In this document: piece after piece, positions 1 through 13,900 of the stretch
How the letters are laid out: each line of letters begins with the position of its first letter
Numbering within the stretch: the first letter of the stretch is position 1
Assembly (NCBI GenBank): GCA_033807695.1
Contig: CM066301.1
Coordinates: forward strand, 4,154,001 to 4,218,000
From: Daedaleopsis sinensis
Taxonomy: Eukaryota > Basidiomycota > Agaricomycetes > Polyporales > Polyporaceae
Direction: 5' to 3'
Length of the DNA stretch: 64,000 bases
The notes under the pieces: generated by a model
The model's database searches: none
What the model was told of the DNA's origin: nothing
What the model saw: the letters and a program-made list of their open reading frames with translations, nothing else
Made by a program: the position numbers and the translations under genes

Positions 1-139
1 CCCGTGGGAGCCCTGCTCGCGTGGCCGCAGACGCCCGCGTGTCCAACTAGGGACGGCGCTCCCACGGGAGATGTCTCCCACCTCCTGCAGCCTGCATCTC
101 GACTACTGGTGTACTCTTTCTTTCCTCCAGACCACCACC

Positions 140-1390
140 ATGTCTTACGCGATAGAATCAGGCGGGCGGCCGATTCCCACTCTCGTGCAATACTGTCAAC
201 GCGGTGAGGACGCCTTCAGGAACACCCCTCCATCTCCCTAACCCATCTGCCGCCAGTCGCCTCCGCGCATGTCGAAAGTGCGTCCTAACTTCACTCGTCT
301 CCCCGATCGCCTTCCAAACACCCGTCGCAGACATATGCAGTCTTGGAGAGGGTCTGCGGCACGACCTCATTAGACCCGTGCTCGAGAGCTGCACGCCAGA
401 CACGCTTTTGAGGTTCGAGCAGAACGACCCGGTATGTGGCGCAGTCGGTCATCCAATGTCCTTTATCGAATGCCAACAATCCTCCAAGTACATTTCCAAT
501 GACACCTCAGGTACCGCAGTATCCATCCATACCTCAGCGTCTCCGCGTGACATGCGTGGCGCATTTGCAGATATCTGGAAAGCGCTATTTATGAAGGAGT
601 TCCCTATACGGGCTCATCAGTATGAAGTCAATGGCCTGCAAGACCCCGAGTCCTGGCGAGATGAGCTATTTGTGCGTAACCAAGCCTATCACGATCCCTG
701 GCTGAACCTTCTTATGATATCGACTCCCATGTCAGGCTGAGCGCGATAAGGAGCGACAGAGGCTTGACAAACTTTCCAGGAAGCTCAAGGCATCGCGTCA
801 AGAGGAAGCAGAGCGCAAGCTAGAGTCTGCAATCAAGTTCACTGACAGGCTTCCTCCCGCTAAACGGTCTCGCCCATGTAGGGATTCATTGTGCTTGTCC
901 GTTAACCATTGATTGACCCGCTTCGTGGGCAGGGGGTGCTCCTCCTCAACCGAAGACATTGTTTCAGAAGACGAAGAGTGACACTGCTCGCCTACAGAAA
1001 GGTGTATTTGGCACTCGATATGCCCGCCCAGCCTTCCAGACACAGCGCATTGTCACCAACACCGCTAGTGCTAAGCCGCCCCCGCCCTTGACATCTACTG
1101 CGACTGCTTCCAGTTCTCGTGTTGTGGTCAGAAGTGTTCCAGTCCCATCAAAGCCGCCTCATGCGAAGCCACAATCTCTCTGCCCCCCTCTGCCAGTGAT
1201 CACCTCGAAACTCATCGCCCCGGCTCCGCCGGCAGCATCCTCATCGCCGCCCCCTGGTAGCTCTTCGCCCCCGCCACCGCCTACATCGCCTCCAGATACT
1301 CACTCTCCGCCTCCGCGCACTAAGAAGAATCCAGCATCGTCATTGTTCATGCCCAAGCACCGTGCATATTCGCAAGTCCCTCGAGGTTAG
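140..1390 (+). CDS. Elongin-A (RNA polymerase II transcription factor SIII subunit A)
   Basis: Elongin-A is the Elongin C-binding subunit of the elongin complex. It supports Pol II elongation and serves as substrate receptor of a cullin-type ubiquitin ligase acting on stalled Pol II in the nucleus. The start at 140 opens with a segment ending IPTLVQYCQR, the usual elongin-A N-terminus. After an intron (about 204-330) comes SLGEGLRHDLIRPVLESC followed by TPDTLLRFEQ, the F-box-like core. The next coding piece carries DIWKALF and PESWRDELF. Well-placed introns are 672-735 and 878-932; joining across them gives AERDKERQRLDKL, then TDRLPPAKRSRPWGAPPQPK. The last exon (933-1390) has a Pro-rich linker and ends SSLFMPKHRAYSQ, a conserved fungal tail. 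The second junction (near 432 to about 500-568) is not resolved because the phases do not close neatly by eye. Family identity is secure. Confidence 0.93.
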
Positions 1391-4300
1391 CGCCCAAATG
1401 ACTTGGCACCGACTTCACATCAAATGGCCCGTCCATCCGTGCTGTTCCCACCTAGAGTCTTCAACTGGAGTATCTATTCCGTCGCATGGCCATGTTGTAT
1501 ACCACCGTCGTCGCCGCACCCGCTGTCCGCTACCCCCGCATATTTACGTTTACTTAGTGCTGTCGCTCGTCTGCATGATCTGTATTACTCGCCTGTCAGG
1601 GACCTCGCCAACAACTGTACTGTATGTATTCCCATCATAGCCTAATGATCTTCGACACGCCCTGGACATATTGGTGCCGTGGCGTCCGCTAGCCCGCGTC
1701 CCAGCGTCCTCCCAGGGAACTATGAGGTAACGGCTTCCTAAGTTCCCTTCGTAGTCGGTCGGCTCGGCTCGGGCTCACGCCACGCTAGCCCACACTAGTG
1801 TCTAACGTGCCCATTGCTTTCCCCAGTCTAGTAGCGGCGCTGACAGGCTACAGGCGGTGCGTTCCCTGGGCACGTCTCGGGACACGAGCGGCGCGAGTGC
1901 CCTATAGAGGCCGGCTGGGACGAGCCGCCAGTGGGCCCACGGTGGACGTGCAGGGACGAGTGACACGCTCGCCACTCGGCGCAGAGTGGCGGTTGCGGCT
2001 GCGTGCAAGTGGGGAACACTGGCAGACCCCCGCCGCTGCATCGACGTCGCCTGGCAATACAGCGGTGCAGGAAGCCGGGCCCGACACACCATCGCCTCTG
2101 CCACAGAGCTCGCGCAAACCGCCGTTCGAGATTCGTTTCCCGAATTTCACCGGCACGCACACGGGCGTGGCCCGTGCAGACGTCGCGGCTCGTGCAGCTT
2201 CCCTGCCTGCAGCCCGTAACAGCGGATGCAGGGGAGCTGCAGGGGAGCGACAGACATCGATGTGTGTGGTGTGTGAGCGGGACTTGCGCTCTCGTCCGGA
2301 GCGTCGGGTCGCGTTTCCTGCTGCGCCGACTCGTAGCACGCTTTCCATGCAGCCCCGACATACCGGTGGAATACATCTGCATGTCTGTGTGTCTGTCGTC
2401 TCTCCGCGTCGGTGTCCGCCTTGTATTTGTTTTCCTACGCTCGCTGAGTCAGTCAGCAGTGCCAGCCTGCCAGGCCGGTGTGCGTGGGGCCGTTCTCAGT
2501 GCCAGCAACACGCTTGGGCCTTCCGATCGTAGCCCCGCTTGCATGAATTTGATAGAACCCTAGCAGCCGTCGCTCGTCATCGTGCGGACGACACGCAGAC
2601 CGTGAGGCCTCGTCGCTGCGCCCAGGCTAGAACCTTGGCTAGGCTGTGAACATACATGGGTCTTCGAGCCCGCTGTCCGCCGGACCAGCGACGCGCTGCC
2701 GAGTGGACGCTTCGAGGACGCGCAGAGTCGCACAGAGCGCGCTTCCCTGCAGCCGTCGATGTAGTCCGCCGCCGGAGATGTCGATTTGGCCTCTCGGCGC
2801 CCAGCCCGTCATCATGGTCGGCGTCCAGCGTCCTCTTCCAAGTGCTCGGCCCCACTTGGGCTTGCGGGTCTCTCGGGGGCGTCCTGCCAGGCCGTGCATT
2901 GGCATGGTGCCATCCCAAACCTTCTGAATCTCCAGATGCTACAGAAAAGAACCGTTAGCAGTGGCACCGGCCCGCCTGCTGCTCCGCTGTGCCGAGCTTG
3001 CCTGCGTGCTTCACCGCTTCAACGCTTCACGGCAGTCGGCTGCAGTCCGCGCATCCGAGCCACGATGGTTCTCAGCCGTCGTATAAGTTCGGATTCGGAC
3101 ACGGACACGGATCCGGATGATGCGTGCCCCAAGCCCGAGCCCAAGCCCCACTGGCAGTCGACAGGTCGCCCCGGCACGTGCGCCGCGCGCGAGGAGGGTA
3201 GAGCGGGCGCACGCACAGAGCTCCCAGCCCGTCCGACGCGCAGCAGGCCCGCTTCTCACGTCTGGCCGCACGCCCGCCACGGCCATGCGGCGCACGCGTG
3301 GGTGGGACCCGCGCACCGACGCTCAGGATACAGCAGACAGCACCCGGGCGGCGCGAGAGCAGGGGACGGGGCTGCGAAGGCGCGGGTAACGGCCTGATGC
3401 AGGCGGGGAGGGCCTGGGAGGCCTGGAGTGGGGTGCCAGGCGAGAGGCGAGGCGGAAAGAGAAGAGGGGCCTCATGATTTTTGCTGGTGAGTGCGGGGTG
3501 GGTTGCGTATTCTGAGCCCGGTTTGAGCCCGAAGAGCGGATGGACTAGCTCCACCGTTAGCTTTTGGGCCCGTCTCCTCGTTGTGGGGCGGGCAGCCCTG
3601 TGAGGCTAGGGGGGGGGCGTCGGAGGCGCACTGCATTCGAACGCGGGACACGGTTTTGCCTCGGTGCGCACTGCGTGCTGACGAGTAACAGCCACGGCCG
3701 TCTTCGTCCGCTCGGTAAGCAAAAGAAAGACGACACCGTTAAGGCTTGAAGCTACCCCCGTCGAGCGCGCCAGGGGCCGGCGGAAGGCCGCTGTCTACGT
3801 GAAGAGGGTTGTGTGAGCCCAGATCGACCGCGCCGACCACGCACGAGACGGGGACTCACACGCGCTATATTAGCTTTGAGAGTGTGTGCGCCGCAACTGG
3901 TGCGAGCAGCAGAAGAGTGGTCTGATTTCTGGGGGCATTGGGCAGGATTGGAAGCCGCCACCGCGCGGACGTAGTTCGGGTTCAAGTTCAAGTACTCACC
4001 AGACTCCGAGCAGCGATGCTGCGCGGCGATCTACACACGGCGACTAGGTTGTGTTTGGGACTTGAACACCGCGTGCGACCGCCGCAGGATTGCAGCTGGG
4101 TTATACGGGGGTGCTCGCAGACACAGTGTAGTTCACTGGTTCGGCGCATGGTCTTTTGAGGTGAGGATCCATCTGCTTGCATCTACCTTGGCAGGAGACA
4201 GCGTTTCTGGGTTCGTTCCGACTTACCCGGGGTGCTTCCCGCAATAGGCGGTTCGTCACATATCTATGAAAGTACCTACGCACGGCTGTGACGTGTAAGG

Positions 4301-7300
4301 CCTCGAGGCGAGACCCTCGCACGCCTGTGAGACCACCACGGTCAACCTTGATAAAGAACCCCTATATGTATTGGCTAGTCCATATGTCCGAGGGCATTAA
4401 GTGGTACCACCGCAGTGCTTGGAAGGGACGCTTTTATGAAGCCCTGTACGTCGGAAAGTCAGAAATAGCTTCAAGTTCTTTCTGAGATGTCAGGCACGTA
4501 CCGTCACCTATGTTAGCCAGATGAATGAACTATCCAATTAACTCTGACGCAAATGAACGGAGCACTACTGATGTTGCTGTAGATGAGTTGTATGTGTCGA
4601 TGTAACGCAGATGGGGTGCGAAAGGGATAGAGGAGATGGTCAGAGGCAAGTCGATAGCCTAAGCGCCTACTACCCTAATCGGGGTTCCAACTTAACAGAC
4701 CCGCGTGTGACAAGGAGGGAGTGGTTCGATGCAAACCAAGCCACCCTCTTGGAACGACATGATAGGAACGAGGGGCTCATGCATAGGATCCGCAGCATGT
4801 CAGAGCGCGAGATTGCGCCTAGAAGAACAGACAAGGATAACCGCAATCGTCACATTTGTACCAACCGTCCCCAGTCCATACCTTTGGGTGGTAGGAGAGT
4901 ACACAGTGTACCCCTGCATTTATCAGTTCCTGTAGAAGACCTCTCAGCGGATCACGACAAATCCACAGGCTCTGCCGGGTCGGACACTTTCCTGTACACC
5001 CGGATCGCCTTATCGTCAGCGCAGGATGCGAACGCGATTGCGGGTCACTGTGTTCCGTGCGACTGCTCTGACATTTGACGTCTCATGGTTCAACAGTGTC
5101 GCAAGTTGTGTACCATGGACTCGGTGCCGACTGTGCATGTTCCAGCCTGTCGGGACTGGAGTCAGATGCGCGTTCACAAAGAATGCTGTAATCGGAGAAA
5201 TAGTACCTGGACATGCTAGCGATAGTCACAGCGAGCTGCTTGGCGGTCGTATGTAAGTAGAGGTTCTGGATGACGAGGTGGCAGCGGGTATGTAAGTTAT
5301 TTTTGCACCGACTTCCGAAATATCGGTAAGGAGGAATGATATCACACTACACGACTGTGTTGACGTTACGGCAGATTCTTCACCGGCAATACAGTTTGGC
5401 AACCCACTGAATAACTGAGTACGCGTAACTTCTCATGCAGTGCGCTGTGTTGACCTGATTATACAAATCGCCATGATCAGCGTGGATAATCGTACTCAAT
5501 TATGACACGCACGTCTCCGGTCTTCGTGAAGCTTACAGCTGGCGAGGGTGGCACTTACGGAGAAGGCTTGAGTGCGTTGCTTGCATGCGACTCACTCCGT
5601 GGCTTGTGTAACCCGCAAGTGAGGGCCATATCGATTATTAGTATCGCTCCCCAAACGCAGACCCAGAGTGCGATCCGTCGAACGAAAGAAACTTCAACTT
5701 GCTGTGCTTTGTATCAGTATATGATTAATAGGCTGATCATGTCACTGTCGTCGAACCTTTCATAGCTGAGAGCGAGTCTCAATAATCAAGGAACACGTTC
5801 TTCGGGAAGGTGTGGATATGCTGCCCAACCAGATGATTGATCGATCTCTATCGACCCCTCGCTTCAGTAGTGGGTCAACGGCCGTCTCACTTGGCAAATG
5901 GCCTCAGCTATCAAGAAGAATGAGATCTTGCTGGCCGTGAACAGTGTCGACACTGATATAAGCATCACGTACGGTAAGTCAATCTGAGGACAGAGACACT
6001 CACCTACATGGAAAGACAAGTTAAGCTTGACAATCTAGACAGTATGATGTCTGGCCCGGTGGGGGAGGCCGACTCAATGTCTCGAGAATCCACAGCAAGG
6101 TATCGCTATCTTCGTCGACGATAGCGCTTACGACAGTGGGCTCACTCGGTTCGTACGCATTACATTCACAATGCACTCACCTCCAATAGCACTTGGTAAC
6201 GGATACGGAGTAACGGGTACGGGGACAATCGATGCTGACCCTGCGGGTTCGCTTACGGCGCGCGAGATTCAACGTGTCGCGCTCGATGGATCGGCGCCTA
6301 TCTAACGAGGAAGGAGGTGTCTTCTACCGCGTTCGGTGGTCTCGACGCGTCCGGTAAGAGTGTCTGCACGCGTATATTGCACGTGCAGAGGGCTATAAGA
6401 TAGCTGTATGAAGCTCGACTGGAAGGGAGAGAAGGAGAGGAGGTTCATGTCGGGGGGCGCTTGCTGACAGCGACTGACGGCTTCGACGACTTGCATGGGG
6501 TTCTCGAGAGCTCATAGACGGCTAGAGGGGTCGTATTAAGTGCATAGATAATACTGGAGACGAACGCGGGTCGCAGGAATAGAAGAGGACGGGGAAGGTT
6601 GACTCGACGGTGACGGTACGAAGGCAAGTAATGACCAGGAGGTCTACTGTCCGGCGTCTAAGCTACCTTTTACGGAACTTAGTACCCGACGACGGCTCGG
6701 CCCAGTCATACTACTAGACCATGCGTATAAGTAATCAACTGTAGTCGACTTGTCCACCTAACCTCTAAACGTTGAACCTCGCAGATTGAGGCACTCCCCG
6801 CTCGGATTAGGTGGGTTCAAACCGATTAAGGCTTCGGAGTAGGATCCACTGGCACGTCACGCCGGGCGTCCGGGGCCCAATGCATAACTTGAAGCTTGGT
6901 TCGCTACGGAACTAGAGTGAGCTGAAGCAGAGGCGAGTTTGAGAATGGGTATGGAGGAGGCTTGAGGGTGGCATGGCGTTGGCAGCCTGGCATGCCCAAT
7001 CGACGTGCGCCGACTGAGTCAGATTTGAACAAGGATTTGAACAAGTGCTTGATTTTTACGAGTTTGATTAGCATTGTGAGTGCCGAGCACCGGAAACAGA
7101 ACAGGATATGCGCGGGGGAAGTTGGACTTGGATCCGGAGCAGACGAGTGCACGTGGGGATAACAGCAGAAATTGTATGGGCTTGGGGAAGATCATGATTC
7201 ATGAGGGAAGCTGCGGTGGTGCTAGGAGAGTGGAAGGGCGGGATTGCGATGCATGCAAGACGATGGAGATGGTACAGCGGAGAGAGGTACAGGTGTAGAC

Positions 7301-7547
7301 GGCGGCGGGGTCAGAGCAGGAAGGAGCAAGGTGTATTCAGGATCGATATCGGGATTGGGACCAAGTGATGATTATGGTGTATGCGAGGGCCGTGATGGAT
7401 GAATGGTGAATGAATGAATGGGTGGGTGGGTGGATGGATGAGACGGACGGCCGGGGGCCGGGTGCATGTACATGTGCAGTGGATGGATGAATTCAGAATT
7501 AAATGTCAGCAATGGCAATGGCAAAGTCCCAGACGCACGACGACTGC
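1391..7547. other. Gene-free GC-rich stretch
   Basis: No recognisable gene was seen in about 6.1 kb between elongin-A and the 3' end of the convergent Gid7 gene. The open frames here (for example 1798-2532 and 4611-5078, both +) have no family motif, no supporting splice structure and biased composition. The last 150 bases carry short GGGT and GGAT tandem runs near 7405-7445. Confidence 0.6.
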
Positions 7548-10500
7548 CTAGAACAGCGCAGTGGTCGGCCCCATCCCGTACCCGACTTCGTGGTCCACTG
7601 GCACAACCGCGCCTCCCGCCCCCGCCTCCGACGGTGGTGGTGGCGGCGGACCGCTCGCCCCTACCCCGCTCCCGCTCCCGCTCCCACTCCCACTCCCACT
7701 CGCGCCGCTAGCACTGCTCCCCCCGACACCCGCGTCCCACCGGCCCTTGCCCTTGCCCTTTCCGTTCTCCGCCTCTCCCTCGGCCACCTCGGCCACGGCC
7801 TCCGCGACGGGCGTCGGCTCCCATATCCGCACGTCGTGGTCGTCCGAGCACGACGCGAACATGCGCTCGTTGGCCGGGTTCCACGCGACCGAGTTCACGG
7901 AGCCCTCGCCGTGGCCGGAGAGCACCTCGAGCAGCGTGCCCGTGTCCCGGTGCCAGATGTACACGTTTCCGTCTGCGCAAGGACCACGGTGGTGAGCGGC
8001 GCGGGTCCGATTGCCTGCACATGCACAAAGAGGAAACGACGCACCTTCGCTCCCGCTGACGATGAAGTTGCCCTCGACGCCGCCAAAGCAGCTCCGGATG
8101 ACGTGCCTCGAGTGCGTGTGGCCCGAGTACCTGCGCACGACCTGCTCCGTGTTCAGATCGAGCAGATGGATCTCCTGCAGAAGCCCCAGGTCAGCGTCCC
8201 ACTCGTCTCATGTGCACGCGCCGAGTCCGCGTCCGCGTCCTCGGTGCCTGCTTCGACTGTGAACGCGCAACGAAGGGGGAAGTACGCACCGCAGAGGGCC
8301 CGTTCTCGGCCGCGCGGTTGATCAATGCGTATTGCGAGTCCGCCGAGACCTTCACGCTCGTGAGCTCGCCGTCCAGGCGGATCGACCTGCGGAAATCGTC
8401 GCCAACCAATCAGCGTCCGGCTCTTACACACACGCAACGTCCGCATCCCCGGCGCGCGACCCGTACGTAGGGAGTAGGGGAGTAGGAGAGGAAGGGAGTG
8501 GCATGCATGTGGACGGGTACGCACGATTCGGGCTGCTTCGTGGTCAGATCGTAAATAATGATCCGCGTCTCCGCGGTGCTCTTGTTCGCGCTCGCGCTCG
8601 CGCCCCCGTTCGCGCCGGGCCCTGCGCCGGACTGGGTGCCCGGCTCTTGCGGGACCGCGCCCTGGGGGATCGACGGCAGGTCGTACATGCCCACCGCGAC
8701 GAGCCGTGTGAAGTCCGGAGTGACCACCAGGTCCGTCACCCGGATGGGTGTCCGCCCCCATGAATCCCGTAGTTTCCCGTCGGCGTCCTAGGAATGTCGG
8801 AGGAAGGTCCGAGGACCGCATCAGTCAGCTTGGTATTTGTGCGGCAGGCGGCAGGACAGACGTACCCATAAGATGATCTTCCGGTCCAGTCCGCCTGAGA
8901 TGAATCCTGAGCCGTCGGGGAGCCATGCTAGCGCAGTGACCACGTCTGTATGCTGATCAAGCACTCTCATGCATGCACCTGTCTATCACGCGATGGTAGG
9001 TGAGTCACAGCGGGACTATTGAACGCTGCATGTCGCAACTCACTCGTGTATTCCATAGCCTGATGAAATGCTCCGCGGCGGTGAGGAGTATTGAGTCGTC
9101 TAATGACCACGCCACGCAGCCCACGGGGTATGGGTGTTCGCGCAGAGTAAGCACGGGCTCGACCCTTCTTGATCGCGGGTGCTTGTCATACTGCCCAGGT
9201 AAACAACGTCAGTTTTCCCGCTGCGCAGCGTATGCACGCCAACGCACCTCAACACGCCAGATAATCGCCGTCTTGTCTTTGCTCGCCGTCGCCAGATAAC
9301 GCCCACTATGACTCCACTCCAGATTCCACACCTCGTCTCCATGTTCTGAAAGCATCGTGGTCGTAACGCGTGGAAACGCGTTGCGGTCGCACAGGTGGTC
9401 AGTATATAGCGAGTATGACTGGTCTCTGGTGGGCATGTTGTGGTAGAGACACTGGCTCTGTTGGAATGCTCGTGACTGCTCGAGAAGAGTCGCGAACCGC
9501 CGTTGGGGGATCATCACAGACGACGGGATGTATTCTGCGAGACGCTGAGATGAGCAATCCGAGCTGCGGTCCCGAAGACCATGACGTACGCTGTATGTCC
9601 ATGAGCAGTCGTCTTCGAGATGTGCCCCCAGCTCCATCCCACCCGATCTGTTGTCGTAGGTCTTCTGGGTCCGAGCACATCATAAGACTACCAAAGTATA
9701 CGGATCAATATATCTCCGGTTCTTTGTGTTAAGACGTGATGGACGAACCTTGATAGGGCATGCAGATGTTCTTCGTCCGGGTTTAGAGGCGCAAGTTCGT
9801 TGCGGAGGACATGCAATGCCGCTGTTGGCTTCCCCGCCTCGAGATACTCCAGGTACTTCTGCTTCGCGATGAGGAACTTGGCATCCTACAGGGCAGAGTT
9901 AGGGTGTACGTAGAGAGGGCGACGCCGCCACTTACCCAGAGCCCTTCGCCCTCTGTGACACCGAGTCGCACGAGTGCAGCCACGGCCGAGTCCCAAGACG
10001 CGTCGAGTAAACATCTCCGGAATTCGGCCACTTCTGGTGTCTCCATGATGTATCCCGACTCTGCCTCCAGTGTGGCCGCCGACTCCCTGGATCGAGACGT
10101 GCCCCAGTTGCAGCAGAGGCCGGAGACGCGATAAAAGATGATGAACTCACATGTAACCCACATCCCGCAAACTCTGGATGATCAACCGCACGAACTCTTC
10201 TCTATCGACGTACGAATCGTCATACAGGGTCTTCCCAGGCAACAGCACCCTTGCGATGGAGGTCCTGTGCTTCTCGGCTGCGTGTCCGTCCAGCCCATCT
10301 GAAGATGAGTGTCTGGACGAGCCGTTGGTGAACGGCTGTGAGAAGCCGTTCGTCTTCAGTAGACCGGTCTTATGACCATTGGAGGGGCCGGCAAGAGATG
10401 AAGGGCCAGCTTCGGGATGTGAATCTAGCGAGACGGACAAAGCAGAGTCTCTATCACTGTCCGAAAGTCGCATAGTAGGAATGGAGTGAGTGGGCAATGT

Positions 10501-10944
10501 CGCGAGAGAATCAGTTGGAATCAAGACGCGTTCGAGAGCGGCAAGCGAGGTGGAGGTCGTGCGGCTGTCGTCGACTCTTTGTCTCTTACGTGCACGGGAG
10601 AGATCGGGGTCTGCGGGGTGGGAGATCACAGACGAGGACGAGGACTGTGCTAAGCCGGCGGACGGATGGAGATAGGACAAAGGAGTAGAAGAGAGAGAAG
10701 CAGAGGCCGGTGCGTACTCGGGAGCGCGGGCGTCGGCGTCGCCCTCTTCGAGCTCGGCGCGGGTGCGGGTGCGGGGGACGGAGCTGGGGGACGTTCGGGG
10801 TTGTGCGGGGACTGCGGTGGTCGGGGAGAATGCGAAGGCGGAGTGGAGGGAGGATTGGTCGGGGTCCAGTGCTGGGGCCTGGTGCGGCGTGCTGACCCGC
10901 GCTGGATTGGGGTGCGTGCGTGAATCAATGGTGACGGCGGACAC
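7548..10944 (-). CDS. Gid7/WDR26-like LisH-CTLH-WD40 protein of the GID/CTLH ubiquitin ligase
   Basis: Gid7/WDR26 is a scaffold and substrate-receptor module of the GID/CTLH E3 ligase, which in yeast degrades gluconeogenic enzymes. The first exon (10944-10151) encodes a long Ser/Pro-rich disordered region, then VDREEFVRLIIQSLRDVGYM, the start of a LisH motif. Introns 10150-10087 and 9935-9886 keep frame and add the CTLH segment (TPEVAEFRRCLLDASWDSA, then DAKFLIAKQKYLEYLEAG). Downstream exons give a PSSVMIPQRRFATLLEQ block and WD40 repeats: LEWSHSGRYLATASKDKTAI, VTALAWLPDGSGFISGG, CFGGVEGNFIVSGSEDGNVY and VNSVAWNPANERMFASCSDD. The C-terminus is Gly/Ser- and Pro-rich with a run of alternating GS pairs. 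The gene has about ten introns. No disabling change was seen. Identity is very likely; exact exon borders in 8100-9700 are approximate. Confidence 0.95.
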
Positions 10945-13900
10945 TGCGGGAGAGGCGGGCGGGCACAGCGAGCTCGCTCTCGGGCGCAGGGAGCGGGCAC
11001 AGGCAGTCGATGGTCGTGGTTAGAGTACAGTCTCTCCCCGCCGTCTCAGCCATCCCCGGCGGAGTCGCAATGGCTGCCCCACGCGTCTCTCTCCTTCCGA
11101 CCATCTCCATCCCTCCGTCCCTCCGCCTCGTTGTCCACATCTCACAATTATCATTCTCCTCAAGCACAATATTCAGCATGCATGCCCTCCGCCGTGCAGC
11201 AACAGCCCAGCCTGTGTGACCATCCTCGCCATCTTCTGAATCTCTATACGGCCCGAGCCCAACCACGCCCCTCGAATGCTGATCATAAGCGTTATCGAAG
11301 CCGCAATCACCTCTCCTCTCTTGAATTAGCAGCCAAGCACCGTGCCTTGTCTCAACACAACGGCGCCATGGCGCGACCTCTGACAAGTCCATATCCGTGC
11401 AGCCCGACAAGTCCTGCTGCAGCCTCCAGTCCTCACCTCTGCGGATTACGAAACGGCCACTGACTAACCAACGAAACTCTGCCACAGAAGCTCACCGCCA
11501 GCATATCCATCGATTACGGCGCAGGGCCACCCATGATGCATGATGCATGATGCATGCGCACACGGCCTGGTACTATGGTCGCCGTCGTCCCCCAATTCTC
11601 GACGCGTTGCCTGCACGCTTTTCTATGCACTCTGCAAGTTCTCGCGGCAGAAACGTTCAGGGCCTCGCTCAGCCATCGCCCGAGGCCATGAGCGTCGAGC
11701 AGGCATCCCAGGACCAATTGCAAGTCCAACATCCACAACCCATCAGCGACTCCGAGAAATGCCTCCGCGCGCGCGTCAGGCTCGCTTGTGCCCGTCCTTC
11801 CGACCGCCCCATTCCGTCCCAGCTTGCGAATTCGGCCCAGAAGCCACTGTCTCCCGGCCATAGAACCCTCAGAAGCCTTCCGTACGGCTTGATCTCCGTC
11901 TTATGTCTGATCGCTGTGTTGTTCGCCCCACGCTTCCAGCCCCGCAATGATGGTCATAAGTACTTGGGCTCGCGCCGTTACCGTCTCTGGTCAGTGCTCC
12001 TGCAATTCTCCTATCCCGTACGCGTCGTAGACTTGTTGTCAACACTTACGCTTCTCAGTCCCGCCTCGCGGCGCCTTCGAGCGTGTGTTCACAGTCCAAA
12101 CGGCGCCCGCTCCTCCCAAGGCCAAGGAACTTGACAGCATCAAGCGACCCTGAATAGGATGATGCCCCTTCTGAACTTCGGTCCTGTACTCCTTGCGCTG
12201 TCGGCAAACAACATCCGAGGCACCTAGGAGCTGTATGTAAGTAGACTGTTCGCAGGTCCTGCCGCCGGCGGTGCTAATTATTGCCGTCCTTATTATTATC
12301 AGTCCTCGGAGGGTTCTTCTGTTTATCATGGGTCCTCAACGCCCGCTTCTCGTTCGCGTTCGCGTTCGCGTTCGAGGCCATGTCGAGGACGTTTCGAGCT
12401 CGCGCTCGCCCGGTGCAAAGTCTCTCGGGCTCTGAGCTTGCGATGCTGTCCTGAGAGCACTCGGCCGGACGCGGACCGCTGGAACCGCGCATCCATTCAA
12501 ACGAGGACTCACCTACACATGCAACAGAGAACGAACGCGAAAGAGAAACAGAGGATGGGGCCATAGCTGTGCTTCTGCTGCTCCAAAGTTCCCCACTCGC
12601 ACGCTTCTCTTATACTCGCAATACAGGACCAGGTGCACGCCGGGCGAACGACATCGACGATAACTTCGACGCCCTGGCGCGCGCGTAGGGGGTGTCAAGC
12701 CGCCCATACTCACGCAGTATGCAGTCTGCGGATGGTGCGTGATCCACGTTCGTGCTCACGAGCTCTGTGTCCCTGCGCCGCCGGTTGATCGTTTCTCATA
12801 GACTGCGGTCAGAGGAATCCCAGTGCCCCCGTTAGAACTAGTTACACACCCATTGGCTCCCGGCCACAATCTCGCGTGTTCGTCGCGGTACGCACCGTTA
12901 TTCCATGTTTCGTATCGCCATAGGCTCATGACCTCGCGCGTGGATGTACAATTCACGTTAGCCATCACTACGCACGCCGCCCTGGACCGTGACCATGGAC
13001 GCGTATGGTACGCGTAGTGCTAATGTCACATACCTATGTACCTCCTCGCAGGGACAGGGACAGGGACTTGCAATCGAAAGTCAACGTTGACAGTGCGAAT
13101 CCAGCCTCTAGAACCCGTGCTCGGTCTCCTCTCGATCACTCTGGGTGCTATCCGCGCCGGATGATCTGCATACCGCTCTACTTACCCCGCGTCTCTTCCA
13201 AGTTCCAGCCATCTCCCCGCACGAGTCCCCCTGAAGTTCGTTCGAACGCGGGCTTTCGTGATCGAGTCGCGCGGTCGGTCACGCCAGGTCACGCCCTCCG
13301 CGTCCCGGTACCATCGTTGCGTTCAAGGTGCCGGGCTCGCCCCGTCTCGTTCGCTCGAGCTCGCTCGAGCTCGGTGTCCGAACGCGATTCGGAGCTTAAG
13401 AAGGCTTAAGAGCGCTGTGCCCTGCCAGCGACAATCCAGGATCGCATATGTATGTACCCGGAATACTCGTTACTCCGTGACAGTGTTCACAACCTCATTA
13501 TCTGCGCCAGTGACAGGCTCCGACTGGCATCCGCCCTTAGCCTATCATCTACCCATTCAATCGTCCACCTCCGAACCCCCTTCCGTCCGGACGCCGTGGC
13601 CCGTTGGGTCTTGGCCACAGTCGCTGCACGTTCTGACGCTGTGTCCGTACATAGTCCGTAGCTGTGGGCCGCAATGCCGACGGCACTAGTCCTGCCGCGG
13701 CCGCACCAGGAACGACGTCCTTGACAGGTCGTCTTCGCCGTGCCTGGGCGGGGATCTGCCCAGGTTCTTGTCCGCTCTTGTCCTCCGGCGGCCCGACCGT
13801 CAACGCCGAGGCATCCCGGGCCCTGAAGTGGTCAACGTGAAGCTCAATATGGCCTCAAGACGCGCGAGTCACACTCGGTACGTCGCACTGTAGTAGTCCA